This document shows, piece by piece, positions 1 to 6,399 of a DNA stretch of 10,473 bases. This DNA is from an uncultured Stenotrophomonas sp. (GTDB lineage Bacteria > Pseudomonadota > Gammaproteobacteria > Xanthomonadales > Xanthomonadaceae), in contig CAMICU010000120.1 of assembly GCA_946223375.1 (NCBI GenBank), positions 1 through 10,473 on the forward strand. Reading direction: 5' to 3'. A program made the position numbers and the translations under genes. Below the pieces are notes generated by a model. The model made no database searches, had not been told where the DNA came from, and was given only the letters and a program-made list of their open reading frames with translations. Position 1 is the stretch's first letter. Each line of letters begins with the position of its first letter.

Positions 1-1444
1 AGATCACCGTGGAGATGGCGATGGTGACCGCGAACTGCTTGTAGAACTGGCCGGTCACGCCGGACAGGAACGCCATCGGCACGAACACCGCGCACAGCAC
101 CAGCGCGATCGCGATGATCGGGCCGGACACTTCCTTCATCGCCTGGTGCGCGGCCGCGGTCGGCGACAGTCCCTCCTCGATGTTGCGCTCGACGTTCTCC
201 ACCACCACGATCGCGTCATCGACCACGATGCCGATCGCCAGCACCAGCCCGAACAGGCTCAGCGTGTTGATCGAGAAGCCCAGCAGGTACAACGCCGCGA
301 ACGTGCCCACCACCGACACCGGCACCGCGATCAACGGGATGATCGAGGCACGCCAGGTCTGCAGGAACAGGATCACCACCAGCACCACCAGCGCGATCGC
401 CTCCAGCAGGGTGGACACCACCGCCTTGATCGAATCGCGCACGAAGATGGTGGTGTCGTACACCGCCTCGTACTTCACGTCGGCCGGGAAGGTCTTCTGC
501 ATCTCGTCCATCGTGCCGATCACCGCATCGCGGATCTCCAGCGCGTTGGCACCCGGTGCCTGGAAGATGCCGATGCCCACCGCGTTCTTGCCATCCAGCT
601 GCGAACGCAGGGTGTAGTCGCCGGCGCCCAGCTCGATGCGGGCCACGTCAGAGAGCCGCACCACTTCACCGTCGACGCCGCTCTTGAGCACGATGTCACC
701 GAACTCCTGCTCGCTGCGCAGGCGGCCCTGCGCGTTGATCAGGGTCAGGAACTGGCTGTTCGGCATCGGCTCGGCACCGAGCTGGCCGGCCGATACCTGC
801 ACGTTCTGCTCGCGCATGGCGCGCACCACGTCGCTGGCGGTCAGGCCGCGCGAGGCGACCCGGTCCGGGTCCAGCCAGGCACGCATGGCGTAGTCGCCGC
901 CACCGAAGATCTGCGCATCGCCCACGCCCTGGATGCGCGCCAGCGCGTCCTTGACGTGCAGGCGCGCGTAGTTACGCAGGTACAGCGTGTCGTACTTGCC
1001 GTTGGGCGAGGTCAGGTGCACGACCATCAGGAAGGTCGGCGACTGCTTCTGGGTGGTCACGCCCTGCCGGCGCACATCCTCGGGCAGGCGTGCCTGCGCC
1101 TGGGCGACGCGGTTCTGCACCTTCACCGCCGCCTCGTCCGGGTCGGTGCCCGGGCGGAAGGTGATGGTCATCTGCAGCACGCCGTCGGAGCCGGCCACCG
1201 ACTTGAGGTACATCATGCCCTCGACGCCGTTGATCGCCTCTTCCAACGGCGTGGCGACGGTCTCGGCGATGACCTTGGGGTTGGCGCCCGGGTACACCGT
1301 GCGCACCACCACCGACGGCGGCACCACGTCCGGGTACTCACCGATCGGCAGGATCGGAATGCTGATCAGGCCCGCGGCGAAGATCACGATCGACAACACC
1401 GCCGCGAAGATCGGCCTGTCGATGAAGAAACGGGAGAAATCCAT
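1..1444 (-). CDS. RND (HAE-1) multidrug efflux pump, MexF-like, partial
   Basis: Inner-membrane proton/drug antiporter subunit of a tripartite efflux pump; the first 481 codons are present and the gene continues past the left edge (about 1,050 residues is usual). The product starts MDFSRFFIDRPIF, the typical RND amino terminus leading into transmembrane helix 1. The large porter loop contains RPGTDPDEA and QNRVAQAQARLPEDV. Helices around residues 340-480 include LFLQTWRASIIPL. The motif GIVVDDAIVVVEN carries the paired aspartates of the proton relay at residues 409-410, matching D407/D408 of AcrB. Recalled sequences place it closer to MexF than to AcrB or MexB. The start is the ATG at 1444-1442, where the RND amino terminus begins; a weak AGGA lies about 12 bases upstream. 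It lies 124 bases downstream of the adaptor gene and should share its transcript. Family assignment is secure; substrates cannot be read from sequence. Confidence 0.96.
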   Translation of the reverse strand, partial: MDFSRFFIDRPIFAAVLSIVIFAAGLISIPILPIGEYPDVVPPSVVVRTVYPGANPKVIAETVATPLEEAINGVEGMMYLKSVAGSDGVLQMTITFRPGTDPDEAAVKVQNRVAQAQARLPEDVRRQGVTTQKQSPTFLMVVHLTSPNGKYDTLYLRNYARLHVKDALARIQGVGDAQIFGGGDYAMRAWLDPDRVASRGLTASDVVRAMREQNVQVSAGQLGAEPMPNSQFLTLINAQGRLRSEQEFGDIVLKSGVDGEVVRLSDVARIELGAGDYTLRSQLDGKNAVGIGIFQAPGANALEIRDAVIGTMDEMQKTFPADVKYEAVYDTTIFVRDSIKAVVSTLLEAIALVVLVVILFLQTWRASIIPLIAVPVSVVGTFAALYLLGFSINTLSLFGLVLAIGIVVDDAIVVVENVERNIEEGLSPTAAAHQAMKEVSGPIIAIALVLCAVFVPMAFLSGVTGQFYKQFAVTIAISTVI

Positions 1445-1568
1445 AGAGGAGAGTCCTGGGAAAGGCCGGCGTCGGCGTGCAGTCCCCCTGCCCTCACCCG
1501 CAACGGGCGAAGACGGAGGGCCGGCACGGCGCCGGCATCAAACGAAGCCGTAGATCAGCTGGCGCGTG
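1445..1568 (-). repeat. Structured gap between adaptor and pump genes
   Basis: This stretch separates adaptor stop and pump start, unusually long for such a pair. It contains a nested hairpin: outer arms GCCCTC (1490-1495) and GAGGGC (1516-1521), inner arms CCCG (1497-1500) and CGGG (1504-1507) around a three-base loop. A second short hairpin has GCCGGC arms at 1520-1525 and 1531-1536. A looser inverted match joins 1465-1480 with 1522-1536. No T-run follows, so it does not look like a factor-independent terminator. It may be a degraded dispersed repeat of the CCCTC/GAGGG type common between xanthomonad genes, or an mRNA processing site. Confidence 0.45.
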
Positions 1569-2774
1569 TCAGTTCAGCGATGCGGTCTTGGCGTCGGTAG
1601 CCGGCGATGCCTGCATCGCCACCGGCTTGGCCTGCACCGGCATGCCGGGCATGAAGACCTTCTGCACGCCGTCGACGATCACCTTGTCGCCGGCGGCCAG
1701 GCCCAGCTCGACGATGCGCAGGCCCTCGGCGCTGCGGCCCAGCCGCACGTCCTTGCGCTGCGCCTTGCCGTCCTTGTCGACCACGTAGACATACTTGCGG
1801 TCCTGGTCGGTAAGCACTGCCTTGTCGTCGATCAGCATGGCCTGGATCTCGCCGCTGCCGAGCAGCCGCACGCGCGCGAACAGGCCCGGGGTGAACAGCC
1901 GCTCGCGGTTGTCCAGCAGCGCACGCACGCCGATGGTGCCGGTGCTGCGCGCGACCTGGTTGTCGAGGAAGTCGACCTTGCCGTCATGCGGGAAGCCCTC
2001 CTCGCCGCTCAGCCCGACCTTCACCGGCAGGGCCTGCTCGCGCTCGCTCGGGCGCTCGCCCTTGCGCGCCATCTGCGCGTACCGCAGGAACGTGGACTCG
2101 TCGGCATCGAAGTAGACGTGCACCGTGTCCAGCGACACCAGCGTGGTCAGCACGCTCGCCGCGTCGCCGGCGGTGACCAGGTTGCCGGCGGTGACCAGCG
2201 CCCGCCCGGCCCGGCCATCGATCGGCGCGCGCACCTTGGTGAACTCCAGGTCCAGGCGCGCCGCATCCAGCGCGGCCTGGGCGGCCTGCACCTGCGCGCC
2301 GGCCTGGTCGGCGGCGGCACGACGCTGTTCCCAGGTCTCGGTGGCGATGGCCTGCTGCTCGGAAAGACGGCGCGCACGCTCGGCCTCGTTGCGGGTCAGT
2401 GATGCCTGGGTGCGCGCGCGCGCCAGCTCGGCCTGGGCCTGGTTGAACGCGGCCTGGTAGCTGCGCGCATCGATGCTGAACAGCACGTCGCCTTTCTTCA
2501 CCTCCTGCCCTTCGACGTAGTTGACCTTGTCGATGTAGCCGGACACGCGCGGGCGCAGCTCAACGCTCTGCACCGCTTCCACGCGGCCGCTGAACTCGTC
2601 CCACTGGCTGACCTGCTTGACCAGCACCGGCGCAGCGCTGACTTCCGGCGGCGGCATGCCGGCCTCGCCGGCGTGGCTGCCGCTGCACGCGGCGAGGACG
2701 GCCGCGGCCAGCGCCGACAGGCCGAACAGGGCGAGCCGGCGGGTCAGGCCGGAAGAAGGGGAGATACCGTTCAT
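1569..2774 (-). CDS. RND efflux periplasmic adaptor lipoprotein, MexE-like
   Basis: Membrane fusion protein that joins the RND pump to an outer-membrane channel. The 401-residue product has a lipoprotein signal: basic LTRRLALFG, a hydrophobic run, and lipobox LAAC with the lipidated cysteine at residue 30. The first half of the barrel-sandwich (lipoyl) domain is at about 72-102 (ELRPRVSGYI, EGQEVKKGD). A helical hairpin follows at about 103-170, rich in A, Q and R. The second lipoyl half (VRAPIDGRAGRA, VTAGNLV) comes next. Beta-barrel and membrane-proximal domains follow, with FDADE and VYVVDKDGKAQ. FDADE and the overall wording resemble MexE. I chose the ATG at 2774 because AAGGA lies about 8 bases upstream; the in-frame ATG at 2783 has that sequence directly against it. 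Upstream reading frame stays open far into the opposite lysR gene but has no coding character. No outer-membrane channel gene is visible in the window. Confidence 0.95.
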   Translation of the reverse strand: MNGISPSSGLTRRLALFGLSALAAAVLAACSGSHAGEAGMPPPEVSAAPVLVKQVSQWDEFSGRVEAVQSVELRPRVSGYIDKVNYVEGQEVKKGDVLFSIDARSYQAAFNQAQAELARARTQASLTRNEAERARRLSEQQAIATETWEQRRAAADQAGAQVQAAQAALDAARLDLEFTKVRAPIDGRAGRALVTAGNLVTAGDAASVLTTLVSLDTVHVYFDADESTFLRYAQMARKGERPSEREQALPVKVGLSGEEGFPHDGKVDFLDNQVARSTGTIGVRALLDNRERLFTPGLFARVRLLGSGEIQAMLIDDKAVLTDQDRKYVYVVDKDGKAQRKDVRLGRSAEGLRIVELGLAAGDKVIVDGVQKVFMPGMPVQAKPVAMQASPATDAKTASLN

Positions 2775-2872
2775 GTCATGCATCCTTGGGGGAGAGGGAG
2801 TACGGGAAGCGGGGGAGGTGGTGCGGTGCCGCGCACAATCGGCGGGAAGGCGTGGCAATGCCGGATCAGAGG

Positions 2873-2928
2873 GGCGGTTCAGTGTCCCGCTCACGGAAAT
2901 TTTTCTCCCATCAGCGGGACAAACCGCC
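2873..2928 (-). other. Long imperfect inverted repeat in adaptor leader
   Basis: GGCGGTT (2873-2879) pairs with AACCGCC (2922-2928), and TGTCCCGCT (2883-2891) pairs with AGCGGGACA (2913-2921). This gives 16 base pairs interrupted only by a three-base bulge at 2880-2882. The loop (2892-2912) is AT-rich, unlike its surroundings. The element is about 100 bases upstream of the adaptor start. No T-run follows on the minus strand, so a plain intrinsic terminator is unlikely; a regulatory RNA hairpin or a protein-binding dyad both fit. Confidence 0.6.
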
Positions 2929-3161
2929 GCAGACTGCGCAACACATGCCCGCCCCGCGGCTTCCTGGACGGCACACCGAAGGTGCCTGCGGCCGCCTTCA
3001 GCAGCGTGGTAAAGTCCAATGGATTCATATCGTTGAGCGCAGAACGGGGATGAGCGTTGGCGGAAAACCCCGGCTGGCGGCGGGTCTGGCGGAAGGTGGG
3101 AAGGTGGCGCAGGCGCATGGCTGCAGATCCGGTCAAAGCGGAGTGCGACACAGTAGTCCTG

Positions 3162-3178
3162 TAATCCATACTTGATTA
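3162..3178. promoter_or_regulatory. Candidate LysR operator dyad
   Basis: TAATC (3162-3166) and GATTA (3174-3178) form a perfect interrupted dyad with a seven-base spacer, the kind of short, AT-rich palindrome bound by LysR-type regulators. It covers the -35 element of the lysR promoter, which suits autorepression and control of the divergent efflux operon. The exact T-N11-A spacing does not fall on the dyad centre, so this remains a candidate. Confidence 0.45.
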
Positions 3179-3199
3179 GTACGAATTGAAGGGAATAAT
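3172..3199 (+). promoter_or_regulatory. Sigma-70-type promoter for lysR
   Basis: The -35 element TTGATT (3172-3177), a 16-base spacer, and the -10 element AATAAT (3194-3199; five of six consensus bases) predict transcription starting near 3206, about 37 bases before the lysR ATG. It sits in the most AT-rich stretch of this GC-rich region. Confidence 0.55.
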
Positions 3200-3242
3200 C
3201 GTCCCGTCGCCGGCACAATCCCGCTGCCGCACGAGTTCCCCC

Positions 3243-4265
3243 ATGGCCAACGATCTCAACGACACCCTGATCTTCGTGAAAGTCGTCGAACAGGGCAGCT
3301 TCACCGCCGCCGCCCGCCTGCTCGGCCACCCCAAGACCACCGTCAGCCGCAAGGTGCAGGAGCTGGAAACCCGGCTCGGTGCCCGGCTGCTGCACCGGAC
3401 CACCCGCCGCCTCGGCCTGACCGAGGCCGGCACCGTGTACTACGAGCACTGCCAGCGCATCGCACGCGAGCTGGAGCAGGCCGAAAGCGCGGTCAGCCAG
3501 CTGCAGTCCGGCCCCCGCGGCTGGCTGCGCTTCACCGTGCCCTACTCGGTCGGCACCACCTGGATCGCGCCGCTGCTGGGCCAGTTCCAGGCCCAGTACC
3601 CGGAGATCCGGGTGGACATGCACCTGGGCAACGAGATGCTCGACCTGATCTCCGGCGAGATCGACATGGCGCTGCGCATCGGCCCGCTGCCCGACTCCAA
3701 CCTGGTCGCACGCAAGCTCGGCAGCCTGCGCACCCAGGTGTTCGCCAGCCCCAGCTACATCCACCGCTACGGCGAGCCGCGCCATCCCGAGGAGCTGCAG
3801 TACCACCGCACCCTGGCGGTGCGTAAACAGCAGAGCCAGAACAACCGCTTCGTCTGGTCGCTGGCCGAGGCCGGTGGCGAGATGCAGGAGTTCACCGTCA
3901 ATCCGCTGGTCGTGGCCAACGACCCGGCCGCCTTGAACACGATGCTGGTGGCCGGCGAAGGCCTGATGCTGAGCAGTGACGTGATGGCCAAGCCCTTCAT
4001 CGAATCGGGCATGCTGCGCCGCGTGCTGGCCGGCTGGACCGGCCCGGACTACGACTTCAACGCGGTGTTCGCCGGCGGCGGCATGGTCTCACCGAAGGTG
4101 CGCGCGTTCATCGACTTCCTGGTCGACAAGCTCAACTTCGACGTGAACTACATGATGCTGCAATGCCCCAACGCCAAGCGTCTGGCCGACATGGAGCCGT
4201 ACTTCTGCCCGCAGCGCGGGCTTGAGCTGCCCAACGGCCGGGTGCTGGAAGTCTTCAACAACTGA
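3243..4265 (+). CDS. LysR-type transcriptional regulator, probable efflux regulator
   Basis: DNA-binding regulator of 340 residues. Residues 1-65 form the winged helix-turn-helix (FVKVVEQGSFTAAARLLGH, TVSRKVQELETRLGARLLHR, LTEAG). The effector-binding domain follows from about residue 90, with the usual DLISGEIDMALRIGPL and GEGLMLSSDVMA segments. The wording resembles the large AaeR/CrgA-like branch more than MexT, by recall. The ATG at 3243 starts directly at the conserved DNA-binding domain; the upstream in-frame TTG lies within the promoter. There is no clear ribosome binding site. The domain normally ends near residue 297, but here a tail of about 43 residues follows, with cysteines at 308 and 322. 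Divergent placement beside an RND operon makes that operon the likely target. Activator or repressor cannot be told from sequence. Confidence 0.93.
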   Translation: MANDLNDTLIFVKVVEQGSFTAAARLLGHPKTTVSRKVQELETRLGARLLHRTTRRLGLTEAGTVYYEHCQRIARELEQAESAVSQLQSGPRGWLRFTVPYSVGTTWIAPLLGQFQAQYPEIRVDMHLGNEMLDLISGEIDMALRIGPLPDSNLVARKLGSLRTQVFASPSYIHRYGEPRHPEELQYHRTLAVRKQQSQNNRFVWSLAEAGGEMQEFTVNPLVVANDPAALNTMLVAGEGLMLSSDVMAKPFIESGMLRRVLAGWTGPDYDFNAVFAGGGMVSPKVRAFIDFLVDKLNFDVNYMMLQCPNAKRLADMEPYFCPQRGLELPNGRVLEVFNN

Positions 4266-4275
4266 GCCCGGCCGC

Positions 4276-4312
4276 GCCGATACGCACACCGGCCACGGCC
4301 GTGCGTATCGGC
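4276..4312. terminator. Perfect 12-bp hairpin after lysR, candidate terminator
   Basis: GCCGATACGCAC (4276-4287) and GTGCGTATCGGC (4301-4312) are perfect inverted repeats around a 13-base loop. The hairpin starts 10 bases after the lysR stop, between convergent genes. Neither side has a real T-run, so termination may be weak or Rho-assisted; a bidirectional terminator is the likeliest role. Confidence 0.6.
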
Positions 4313-4358
4313 ATTGTCGCGCAGGGGACGGCGGCACCACCGGCCCGCCCGCGTGCAT

Positions 4359-4387
4359 CGCGCCACGACCATGCACGAGGTGGCGCG
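4359..4387 (-). terminator. Hairpin directly after pyrophosphatase stop
   Basis: CGCGCCAC (4359-4366) and GTGGCGCG (4380-4387) pair perfectly around a 13-base loop, and the element touches the stop codon of the pyrophosphatase gene. A competing pairing, GTGCAT (4353-4358) with ATGCAC (4371-4376), overlaps it. No T-run follows on the minus strand. It is probably the 3' end structure of the four-gene operon. Confidence 0.45.
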
Positions 4388-4993
4388 CTAGCGCCGGTAG
4401 CGGCGCAATGCCTGCCCGATCACCTGCCGGGCCTCGGCCGCATCACCCCAGCCGTCCAGCGCGATGTCGCCGCCGTCGGGCAGTTGCTTGTAGGTGCGGA
4501 AGAACGCCTCGATGCGCTGCCGCTCGATCACCGGCAGGTCCGCCAGGTCATGCAGTGCGGCATAGGTGGGGTCCACCGCATCGACCGGCACGCCGATGAT
4601 CTTCTCGTCGGCCTCGCCACGGTCCCGCATCCGCAGCACGCCCAGCGGCCGGAACCGGATCACCGCACCGGGCTGGATCGGAAAGCGGGTCAACACCAGC
4701 GCATCCAGCGGATCGCCGTCGCCGGCCAGCGTGCGCGGCATCGAGCCATAATTGGCCGGATACGCGACCGGCATCGACAGGAAGCGGTCCACGCGCAGCT
4801 CACCGTCCCGGCCCAGCTCGTACTTGATCGCGCCACCGGCCGGGATCTCCACCATCAGCAGCACCTCGGCCGGCGCGGTGTCCGGCTGCGCCAGCTGGAA
4901 CGGATGCAGCACGCCCTCCGCTGCCGGCACCGACAGCGGCAGCGCGGCGAGCAGCACCGCCGCCGCGCGCAGCCCCCTGCGCCGGGCACTCAC
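4388..4993 (-). CDS. ppa: Exported family I inorganic pyrophosphatase
   Basis: Hydrolyses pyrophosphate to two orthophosphates with Mg2+. Unusually it has a signal peptide (SARRRGLR, a hydrophobic run, then LSVPAAEG; cleavage near residue 25), so it should act in the periplasm. Numbered from the GTG at 4993 (201 residues), every active-site residue of the E. coli enzyme has a counterpart at nearly identical spacing: E49, K57, E59, R70, Y78, Y82, D92, D94, D97, D124, D129, K131, Y168, K169. Signature segments are YPANYG and DGDPLDALV. It is the last gene of the operon; its GTG overlaps the preceding TGA as GTGA. An in-frame GTG at 5002 is the alternative and would add three residues; neither has a strong ribosome binding site, and I preferred the overlap because the other two junctions use it. 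The symbol is the family name; this is probably not the housekeeping cytoplasmic copy. Confidence 0.93.
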   Translation of the reverse strand: MSARRRGLRAAAVLLAALPLSVPAAEGVLHPFQLAQPDTAPAEVLLMVEIPAGGAIKYELGRDGELRVDRFLSMPVAYPANYGSMPRTLAGDGDPLDALVLTRFPIQPGAVIRFRPLGVLRMRDRGEADEKIIGVPVDAVDPTYAALHDLADLPVIERQRIEAFFRTYKQLPDGGDIALDGWGDAAEARQVIGQALRRYRR

Positions 4994-6399
4994 TCCCAGC
5001 ACCGGTCGTCACGGCCCTTCGGCGAGGCCGCACGCGGGCAGTCACGCTGGCCGATGCGTCCCTCCGGCAGCTCCTCGAAACGCTTGACGCCCGTCGCGTC
5101 CCGACTGATCTGGAATGCGTCGTAGAGCCGGCCGGTGGCGGTGCGTGCCTCGTAGTGCAACCGGCCCTGGTCGATGCGCAGCACCTGGAACAGCTGCGTG
5201 TCCTCGGCCACCGGCTGCATCGTCGCCCGCGCCTCGGCCGACAGGCGGTACTGCTTGGGCCCGGCCACCGAGGAGATGTACTGCGGCAGTGCGGCGCGTG
5301 CATCGCCACGACGGCCGTAGGTGTGGTCATGGCCCTGCAGCACCAGATCGACCCGGTGCCGGCGCAGTACCGGCTGCACCTGGTCGGCCAGCAGCGTGTT
5401 GTCACGTTCGGCACGCAGCGGATACAGCGGCTGGTGCACCACCACGATGTTCCACGGCTGGGAGCTGCTGGCCAGCACCCCGTCCAGCCAGCGCGCCTGC
5501 GCACCGGCGGTGCCCAGGTCCAGCGCCGAAGTGCCGTCCAGCACCACCACACGAAGGCCCTGGTAGTCGAACCAGTAGGTGGTGCTGGCCGTCGCGGCGG
5601 CGCCGTTGGGCGGCAGCGCGAAGCTGACCGGGAAGTGCCCACCGAGCACGCGCCGCTCCTGCGGGGTGTCCTCGAACTCCTCGAAGTACTCGTGGTTGCC
5701 GGCGGCCGGCGCCACCGCCATGCCCGGCAGCAACCAGCCCCCAGCGGCGAACCACTCGCCCCATTCGCTGTCGTCCTCGCCATCGCCGCCGCTGACCAGG
5801 TCGCCGGCGAACAGCGCCAACCGGGCCTCCGGGGCGCTCTGCCAGCCCTGCCGGAGCACCCGGCTGACATGGCTGAGGTTCTTGTTCTGGGTGTCGCCGA
5901 AATACAGCAGCGTCAGCGGCTGGGTGGCGTTGCCGGCGGTGCGGAAGTGATGCCAGGCACTCCACGTCCCCTGCCCCTGCACGCGATAGGCATACAGTGT
6001 GTCCGGCAACAGCCCATCAACATCGACCCGGTGGTGCTGTGATGCGCCGTTCTCGCTCTGCAGCGCACGGCTGCGCGCGGTGAGCGCGCGCACCGCCCCC
6101 ATGTCCGGCGAATCACCGGCCACGGCCAGCTCCAGGGCCGGCGTGAACGGCAACGGTGCGGTGCGCCATGCCACCGCGAAGCCGCTCGACGCGTCCTGTG
6201 CCGGCGAGGCGACGATGCGGTCGGGGAAACCGCTGGCGGCGTAGTGCCGGCTCCCCGCCGGCACCTGCGTGTTGGGCTCCGCGGCCGGAGCGGCCCCCAC
6301 CGCTCCGGCCACCACCGTCATGGCTGCCAGCAGCAGCCATCGCCTCTTACCCCTGCTCCCCTTGTTCGCTGCGAAACGATCGCGGTGCATGCCCGTCAC
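4990..6399 (-). CDS. Secreted purple-acid-phosphatase-like metallophosphoesterase
   Basis: Predicted periplasmic phosphomonoesterase or diesterase of 469 residues with a two-metal centre. A basic stretch (GSRGKRRW) and a hydrophobic run form the signal peptide, cleaved near residue 40; RRW makes Tat export conceivable but the motif is poor. Residues about 55-155 look like the fibronectin-III-type amino-terminal domain of purple acid phosphatases (LPDTLYAYRVQG). The metallophosphatase domain shows YFGDTQ (D169), FAGDLVSGG (D200), AAGNHEY (N235, H236), VVVHQPLY (H322) and GHDHTYGR (H357, H359). The tyrosine of the GDxxY motif, which gives the purple colour, is serine 203 here. The start is the GTG at 6399, inside a GTGA overlap with the upstream stop, with AGGA seven bases before it; the ATG at 6390 is less well placed. 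Family placement is firm, substrate unknown. Confidence 0.92.
   Translation of the reverse strand: MTGMHRDRFAANKGSRGKRRWLLLAAMTVVAGAVGAAPAAEPNTQVPAGSRHYAASGFPDRIVASPAQDASSGFAVAWRTAPLPFTPALELAVAGDSPDMGAVRALTARSRALQSENGASQHHRVDVDGLLPDTLYAYRVQGQGTWSAWHHFRTAGNATQPLTLLYFGDTQNKNLSHVSRVLRQGWQSAPEARLALFAGDLVSGGDGEDDSEWGEWFAAGGWLLPGMAVAPAAGNHEYFEEFEDTPQERRVLGGHFPVSFALPPNGAAATASTTYWFDYQGLRVVVLDGTSALDLGTAGAQARWLDGVLASSSQPWNIVVVHQPLYPLRAERDNTLLADQVQPVLRRHRVDLVLQGHDHTYGRRGDARAALPQYISSVAGPKQYRLSAEARATMQPVAEDTQLFQVLRIDQGRLHYEARTATGRLYDAFQISRDATGVKRFEELPEGRIGQRDCPRAASPKGRDDRCWE

Larger units (their letters stand above)
2775..3242. promoter_or_regulatory. Divergent control region, adaptor gene and lysR
   Basis: These 468 bases hold no gene I can support. 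The lysR-proximal 80 bases are clearly more AT-rich than the rest and carry the lysR promoter and a LysR-like dyad, listed separately. No convincing sigma-70 promoter was found for the adaptor operon. If its start lies near the dyad, as LysR-activated divergent genes usually have it, the transcript would carry a leader of roughly 370 bases. That leader would contain a long hairpin at 2873-2928, a small hairpin at 2821-2836 (GTGCG/CGCAC arms), and a possible 45-codon reading frame on the minus strand (ATG at 3028, TGA at 2893-2891). That frame has no ribosome binding site and no recognisable product. Confidence 0.6.

Noticed and set aside
1549..1575. A GTAG-type Stenotrophomonas palindromic repeat (SMAG) near GTAGATCAGC.
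   Set aside because: No stem-loop starts at the GTAG, and no second copy is seen in the window.
146..1600. A plus-strand frame open for 484 codons opposite the RND pump.
   Set aside because: It is rich in H, R and D without any motif, while the minus strand encodes an unmistakable pump.
3186..3242. An upstream TTG start for the LysR gene.
   Set aside because: It lies between the -35 and -10 elements of the predicted promoter and adds residues foreign to the family.
2775..3806. Extension of the adaptor reading frame upstream, through the control region and into the opposite lysR gene.
   Set aside because: The lipoprotein signal begins at 2774 with a ribosome binding site; the extension has no homologous wording and lies antisense to a real gene.
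4990..5870. A second minus-strand frame across the phosphatase and pyrophosphatase junction, suggesting a fusion or frameshift.
   Set aside because: It is extremely R-, A- and P-rich without motifs; both real genes are intact in their own frames and overlap by four bases only.
6312..6360. A Tat signal in the phosphatase because of its twin arginine.
   Set aside because: The motif lacks the rest of the consensus around RRW, so Sec export is at least as likely; kept only as a remark.
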